This document shows, in pieces, positions 11,532 to 14,406 of a DNA stretch of 14,406 nt. The position numbers and the translations under genes were made by a program. Under the pieces are notes generated by a model. It ran no database searches. It was not told the origin of the DNA and saw only the letters and a list, made by a program, of their open reading frames with translations. Source of the DNA: Patescibacteria group bacterium (lineage in GTDB: Bacteria; Patescibacteriota; Minisyncoccia; Portnoybacterales; GWB1-42-6); the NCBI GenBank assembly GCA_018818145.1, contig JAHIST010000034.1, forward strand, positions 1 to 14,406. Reading direction: 5' to 3'. The stretch's first letter is position 1; every line of letters starts with the position of its first letter.

Positions 11532-12977
11532 TTAATTTTTCCTTTTTATCTTTGGCCCCTCGTTCGTGTCTTCAATCAACCAGCCGGCTTTTTCAATTCT
11601 GGCCCGGATGACATCGGCCTGGATGAAGTGTTTTTGTTGGCGGAATTGTTCGCGCTGGCGGACGAGTTTTTGTATTTCGGCTGGCGTCTCGGTTGATTTA
11701 ATATCGGACAGACCCAGCCCCAGCACTTTATCAAATTCTAAAAGCAATTCTTTTTTAGCTGGGGCGCAAATTGCGGCGTCTTCCATCATGGGCCAAATAA
11801 TACTTAGCGCTTTTGGCATGTCTAAGTCGTCGTTTACGGCCTGCAAAAAATCTTCCTGATATTTTTTTATTTTTTTTGAAATTTTCTGTTTTTCCTTGTT
11901 GGCCAGACCCAAAGCCAGCGTTAATTTTGCCAGCCACCAGTCGTGGGCGGGTGCCATGGCCAGCTCGCGCATTTTGTCGGAAAGATTATTCAGGGCGATT
12001 TGGGCGGCTTCCATAGAGTCCCAGGTCAAATTCAGCTGGGAACGGTAGTGAGCGGTTAGGGTCAAATAGCGAAAGGCGAGGGGATTGAAGCGCTCGGAAG
12101 TTTTTTCCAGCGTCATAAAGTTTTCCAGAGATTTAGCCATTTTATTTCCGTCAATCAGCAAAAATTCGCCGTGCAACCAGTAGTGGGCCGGAATGCAGCC
12201 GTAGGCGGCCTGCGACTGGGCGATTTCGTTGGTATGATGAATCGGGATTAAGTCATTGGCGCCCGCGTGAATATCAAATTGTTCTCCCAGATATTTTTGC
12301 GACATAGCGGAGCATTCCAGATGCCAGCCGGGAAATCCTTTGCCCCAAGGGGAATTCCATTCTTGCTGTCTTTTGGTTCCTTTGGGCGCGAATTTCCAGA
12401 CCGCAAAGTCAGCCGGATTCTTTTTTCCTTCCGCCTGCGCCACTCGCGCGCCGGCCCTTTGCCCTTCTAATTTCAGGCGCGCCAGACGGCCGTAATCGGG
12501 CAGTTTAGCGGTGTCAAAATAAATTCCGTCCGTTATCTTATAAGTGAAATCTTTTTTCTCCAAAATTTTCACCAGATTTATCTGCTCTTTGATGTGCTCG
12601 GTGGCTTTGGCGAAAATTGTCGGCTTTTCAATATTTAAAGCCCGCAGGTCATTTTTAAAAGCGGCAATATAGAAAGCAGCGATTTCTTTGACAGTCTTGC
12701 TTTCGCGCCGGGCGCCTTTTTCCATTTTGTCCTCGCCAATGTCGTCGTCGGAAGTCAGATGTCCGACATCGGTAAAATTCATTACATGCTTTACTTTGTA
12801 TCCGTTATATTCCAAAGCGCGCCGCAAAATATCTTCAAAAATATAGGTGCGCAGATTACCCAAATGGGCGTGCCAGTAAACCGTTGGCCCGCAGGCATAA
12901 AAACCCACTTTCTTTTTATGAAGCGGCTTAAAAACTTCTTTAGTTCTTGAGAGTGTGTTGTAGAGTCTGATTGGCAT
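11532..12977 (-). CDS. cysS: Cysteinyl-tRNA synthetase
   Basis: This 481-residue class I synthetase charges tRNA-Cys. It starts MPIRLYNTLSRTKEVF, then has FYACGPTVY (26-34), the HIGH-type motif HAHLGN (36-41), GWHLECSAM (217-225), HHTNE (247-251) and the KMSKS loop as KMAKS (279-283). C29, C222, H247 and E251 fit the zinc site that confers cysteine specificity. The C-terminal DALR/anticodon region (about 330-480) is present. An in-frame ATG at 13124 would add 49 residues translated from repeat DNA; the true start is ATG 12977, where family homology begins. It lies downstream of corA with a repeat-filled gap and has its own terminator. No Shine-Dalgarno is visible. Confidence 0.96.
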   Translation of the reverse strand: MPIRLYNTLSRTKEVFKPLHKKKVGFYACGPTVYWHAHLGNLRTYIFEDILRRALEYNGYKVKHVMNFTDVGHLTSDDDIGEDKMEKGARRESKTVKEIAAFYIAAFKNDLRALNIEKPTIFAKATEHIKEQINLVKILEKKDFTYKITDGIYFDTAKLPDYGRLARLKLEGQRAGARVAQAEGKKNPADFAVWKFAPKGTKRQQEWNSPWGKGFPGWHLECSAMSQKYLGEQFDIHAGANDLIPIHHTNEIAQSQAAYGCIPAHYWLHGEFLLIDGNKMAKSLENFMTLEKTSERFNPLAFRYLTLTAHYRSQLNLTWDSMEAAQIALNNLSDKMRELAMAPAHDWWLAKLTLALGLANKEKQKISKKIKKYQEDFLQAVNDDLDMPKALSIIWPMMEDAAICAPAKKELLLEFDKVLGLGLSDIKSTETPAEIQKLVRQREQFRQQKHFIQADVIRARIEKAGWLIEDTNEGPKIKRKN

Positions 12978-13081
12978 TTTGTCATTGCGAGTCCCGCCCC
13001 GCATTTGCGGGGCGGGGGCGAAGCAATCCCGTGATAGGCTGTAATATAACGGGATCCTTCGTCCCGCTATGCGGGACTCGG
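12978..13081. repeat. Palindromic repeats in cysS-corA gap
   Basis: One unit is GTCATTGCGAG, then CCGCCCCGC-ATTT-GCGGGGCGG, then CGAAGCAATCCC. Another is GGGATCCTTCGTCCCGC-TAT-GCGGGACTCGGGATG, related to the 3' part of family A. Translation of this stretch produces the false N-terminal extension of cysS. Confidence 0.7.
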
Positions 13082-13125
13082 GATGGATGTGATTTTTGCC
13101 CGAATGGGCAAAAATCACATCCATC
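13082..13125. repeat. Perfect 20-bp inverted repeat at the corA 3' end
   Basis: GATGGATGTGATTTTTGCCC (13082-13101) and its exact complement (13106-13125) enclose GAAT. It covers the last codons and stop of corA. No T-run follows the stem on either strand, so if it terminates corA it is not a canonical intrinsic terminator. Confidence 0.8.
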
Positions 13126-14020
13126 TCTTCCTCTTAAACAAAATCGTTATTAATAAGACATCGGCCAGCATAATACCCATAATTATCCAAAGCCCGAAAG
13201 GATGACCGATGAGCAAATTTTTGACCATTTGCATGCTAAAGAAGCTGGCAATAAATGTCAAAGAAAATAAAATTATGGAAAAAAAGGTCAGCGTGTGCAT
13301 GACGCGGTTAATCTGGAAAGACAGCAGGCCTTCGTTGGTTTTTTCTATTGCCTCAATCAATTCTTTGTGGTTTTCTAAAATATTCCAGACGCGGACTTCC
13401 GAGCCGATGACTTCTTGGGCGATAAAATCAAAAGCCTGTTTAAAAAAACGGTTAATCTTTTTTCCCAGGAGTTCCAAGACGAGGCGCTGGGGTTTGATTG
13501 TCCGGCGAAAATCAATAATGTCGCGTTTAACAATAGCGATTTCTTTTAGCATCTCTTTTTCCTTCCCCTTAAACACGGCTTGTTCAATGACTTCTATTTT
13601 TTCGTGGATATGGTCAAGCATCGGCAGGCAGGAATCAACTAATCTGTCTAATATACAAAAAAGCAGATAAGCCGGACTTCTAAAATAATTGGCCTGCAAA
13701 TCATTGTTATTTTTTACCTCATCAAAAAATTTTTCAAGCGAGGGATTGGTGTTTTGATAAATAGTGATAACTCGGTTTTGGGTGACAATAAAATCAAGTT
13801 CTGTCGGCACGGTCTGGCGGGTGCCTTCATGAAACACCGGAAAATGCAGGACTAAAAACAGATAATTGTCGTATTCTTCAACTTTGGGGCGCTTGTTGAA
13901 ACCTAGTAATTCTTTTTGCACCGCTGGGCTGATTTTCAGTTCGTCCTGTAAAAAAACTAAATCTTTGTTTTCCGGATTGGCTAAGTTAAGCCAGAGGGTT
14001 TGGTTGTGTTGAATTTGCAT
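13115..14020 (-). CDS. CorA-like divalent metal transporter family protein, altered GMN motif
   Basis: This 301-residue protein has the CorA layout: an N-terminal cytoplasmic alpha/beta domain (about 1-125), a long stalk helix region (about 130-240) and two C-terminal membrane helices (about 245-264 and 275-295) with a basic tail (KRKRWM). Family-like stretches include LDFIVTQNRVITIY (75-88) and DIIDFRRTIKPQRLVL (167-182). CorA and its relatives form pentameric Mg2+ (or Zn2+, Co2+) channels. At the end of the first membrane helix, where the selectivity motif GMN is expected, the sequence reads SMQ (262-264). Transport and ion choice are therefore uncertain. ATG 14020 has no Shine-Dalgarno. 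Confidence 0.85.
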   Translation of the reverse strand: MQIQHNQTLWLNLANPENKDLVFLQDELKISPAVQKELLGFNKRPKVEEYDNYLFLVLHFPVFHEGTRQTVPTELDFIVTQNRVITIYQNTNPSLEKFFDEVKNNNDLQANYFRSPAYLLFCILDRLVDSCLPMLDHIHEKIEVIEQAVFKGKEKEMLKEIAIVKRDIIDFRRTIKPQRLVLELLGKKINRFFKQAFDFIAQEVIGSEVRVWNILENHKELIEAIEKTNEGLLSFQINRVMHTLTFFSIILFSLTFIASFFSMQMVKNLLIGHPFGLWIIMGIMLADVLLITILFKRKRWM

Positions 14021-14084
14021 AAATATTATGTTACTTTTCTGGCAGCAGAAAAGTAATCAAAAGACTGCGCCCTAGCATAAAATC

Positions 14085-14216
14085 GACCCGAAGGGTCGTC
14101 CTGAGCCGCCGAAGGCGGAGAAGGATCTCTCGCGAATGCGAGCCGACATAAAGTCGGGGATCCTTCGTCCCCCGCAATTGCGGGGTCCTCAGGATGACGC
14201 TTTGCGTCATTTTTGC
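14085..14216. repeat. Family A palindromic repeat, copy upstream of corA
   Basis: This aligns with 3030-3150 over its whole length. The variable segment between CTTCGTC and CTCAGG is CCCCGC-AATT-GCGGGG. The 99-residue frame across it (14031-14330, minus) is repeat translation and not a gene. The rest of the 14021-14266 gap shows nothing else. Confidence 0.85.
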
Positions 14217-14266
14217 TATGGGCGAGAAGATTAATTTTAATAAAAAGTTAAAGATACGTTCATTCC

Positions 14267-14406
14267 TGTGTAAACTTAACTTTGAAGTGCACCACTTCAG
14301 GTATAATAAATACATATGAAGTACACGCACTTTTCAAAGCCAGATAGGCTGGAACTCTCCATCCTATTGAACAGGGGTTATTCATACAGAGAAATTGCCA
14401 TATCTC
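14267..14406 (+). mobile_element. Left part of an IS30-family insertion sequence (truncated by window)
   Basis: The transposase start at 14316 is preceded by TATAAT (14302-14307) and the palindrome GAAGTG-CAC-CACTTC (14284-14298). The stretch beginning TGTGTAAACTTAACTTTG (14267) is the likely terminal inverted repeat. The exact end cannot be fixed without the other terminus. Confidence 0.5.
14316..14406 (+). CDS. IS30-family transposase, N-terminal fragment (runs off window)
   Basis: Thirty codons are visible. They begin MKYTHFSKPDRLELSILL and continue NRGYSYREIAIS. This matches the N-terminal helix-turn-helix (HTH_38 type) of IS30 transposases, which read like YTHLTxxERxxIxxLLxxGxSxREIAxxLGRS. 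The domain binds the terminal inverted repeats. The DDE catalytic domain should lie to the right of the window. ATG 14316 is 9 bases after a TATAAT box, so the transcript may have almost no leader. Whether the transposase is intact cannot be judged here. Confidence 0.8.
   Translation, partial: MKYTHFSKPDRLELSILLNRGYSYREIAIS

Noticed and set aside
14031..14330. 99-residue frame on the minus strand
   Set aside because: It is a translation of the family A repeat and of the IS30 5' region, with no ribosome binding site and no family resemblance.

Overview
The window looks like chromosomal DNA of an ultra-small, reduced-genome bacterium of the Patescibacteria/CPR group, most likely on the Parcubacteria side. 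This is an inference from gene content and style. The signs are a short MurF-like ligase without its usual N-terminal domain, a membrane O-antigen-ligase-like protein fused to TPRs, housekeeping genes mostly without a Shine-Dalgarno sequence, a tRNA without an encoded CCA, and intergenic spaces filled with palindromic repeats. No 16S rRNA or taxonomic marker beyond this is present.

Layout, left to right. Positions 1-219 hold palindromic repeats. murF-like (220-1494, +) is followed by a promoter, a leader with an intrinsic terminator, and a small cysteine-containing orphan gene (1668-1958, +). lexA (1990-2586, -) converges on it and has a textbook promoter with a GAAC-N4-GTTC operator between -35 and -10. 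Then come tRNA-Glu(CTC) (2752-2826, +), about 360 bp of foldback and repeat DNA, and lgt (3189-4058, +), which carries three copies of a palindromic repeat inside its reading frame. An orphan gene (4079-4525, -) ends in a terminator that overlaps the 3' end of lgt. rmuC (4664-5713, +), rplU (5782-6093, +), a structured intergenic region and a large O-antigen-ligase/TPR membrane protein (6417-8801, +) follow. The rest is on the minus strand: corA-like (14020-13115), cysS (12977-11532), dnaB (11203-9845) and recR (9675-9067). At the right edge the first 30 codons of an IS30-family transposase (14316 onward, +) run off the window.

Functionally, the window mixes DNA replication and repair (dnaB, recR, rmuC, lexA), translation (cysS, rplU, tRNA-Glu), and envelope functions (murF-like, lgt, the O-antigen-ligase-like protein, corA-like). 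The genes are mostly single transcription units, each with its own promoter or terminator, rather than one operon. No CRISPR array, toxin-antitoxin pair, phage module or clear defence system is visible.

The most notable points are: the in-frame repeat insertions in lgt; a second site of the same repeat near dnaB that is itself interrupted by another repeat; a modular repeat family whose apical hairpins differ between copies; a complete-looking LexA autoregulatory circuit; a CorA-like protein with SMQ in place of the GMN motif; and two orphan small genes that have the strongest ribosome binding sites in the window.
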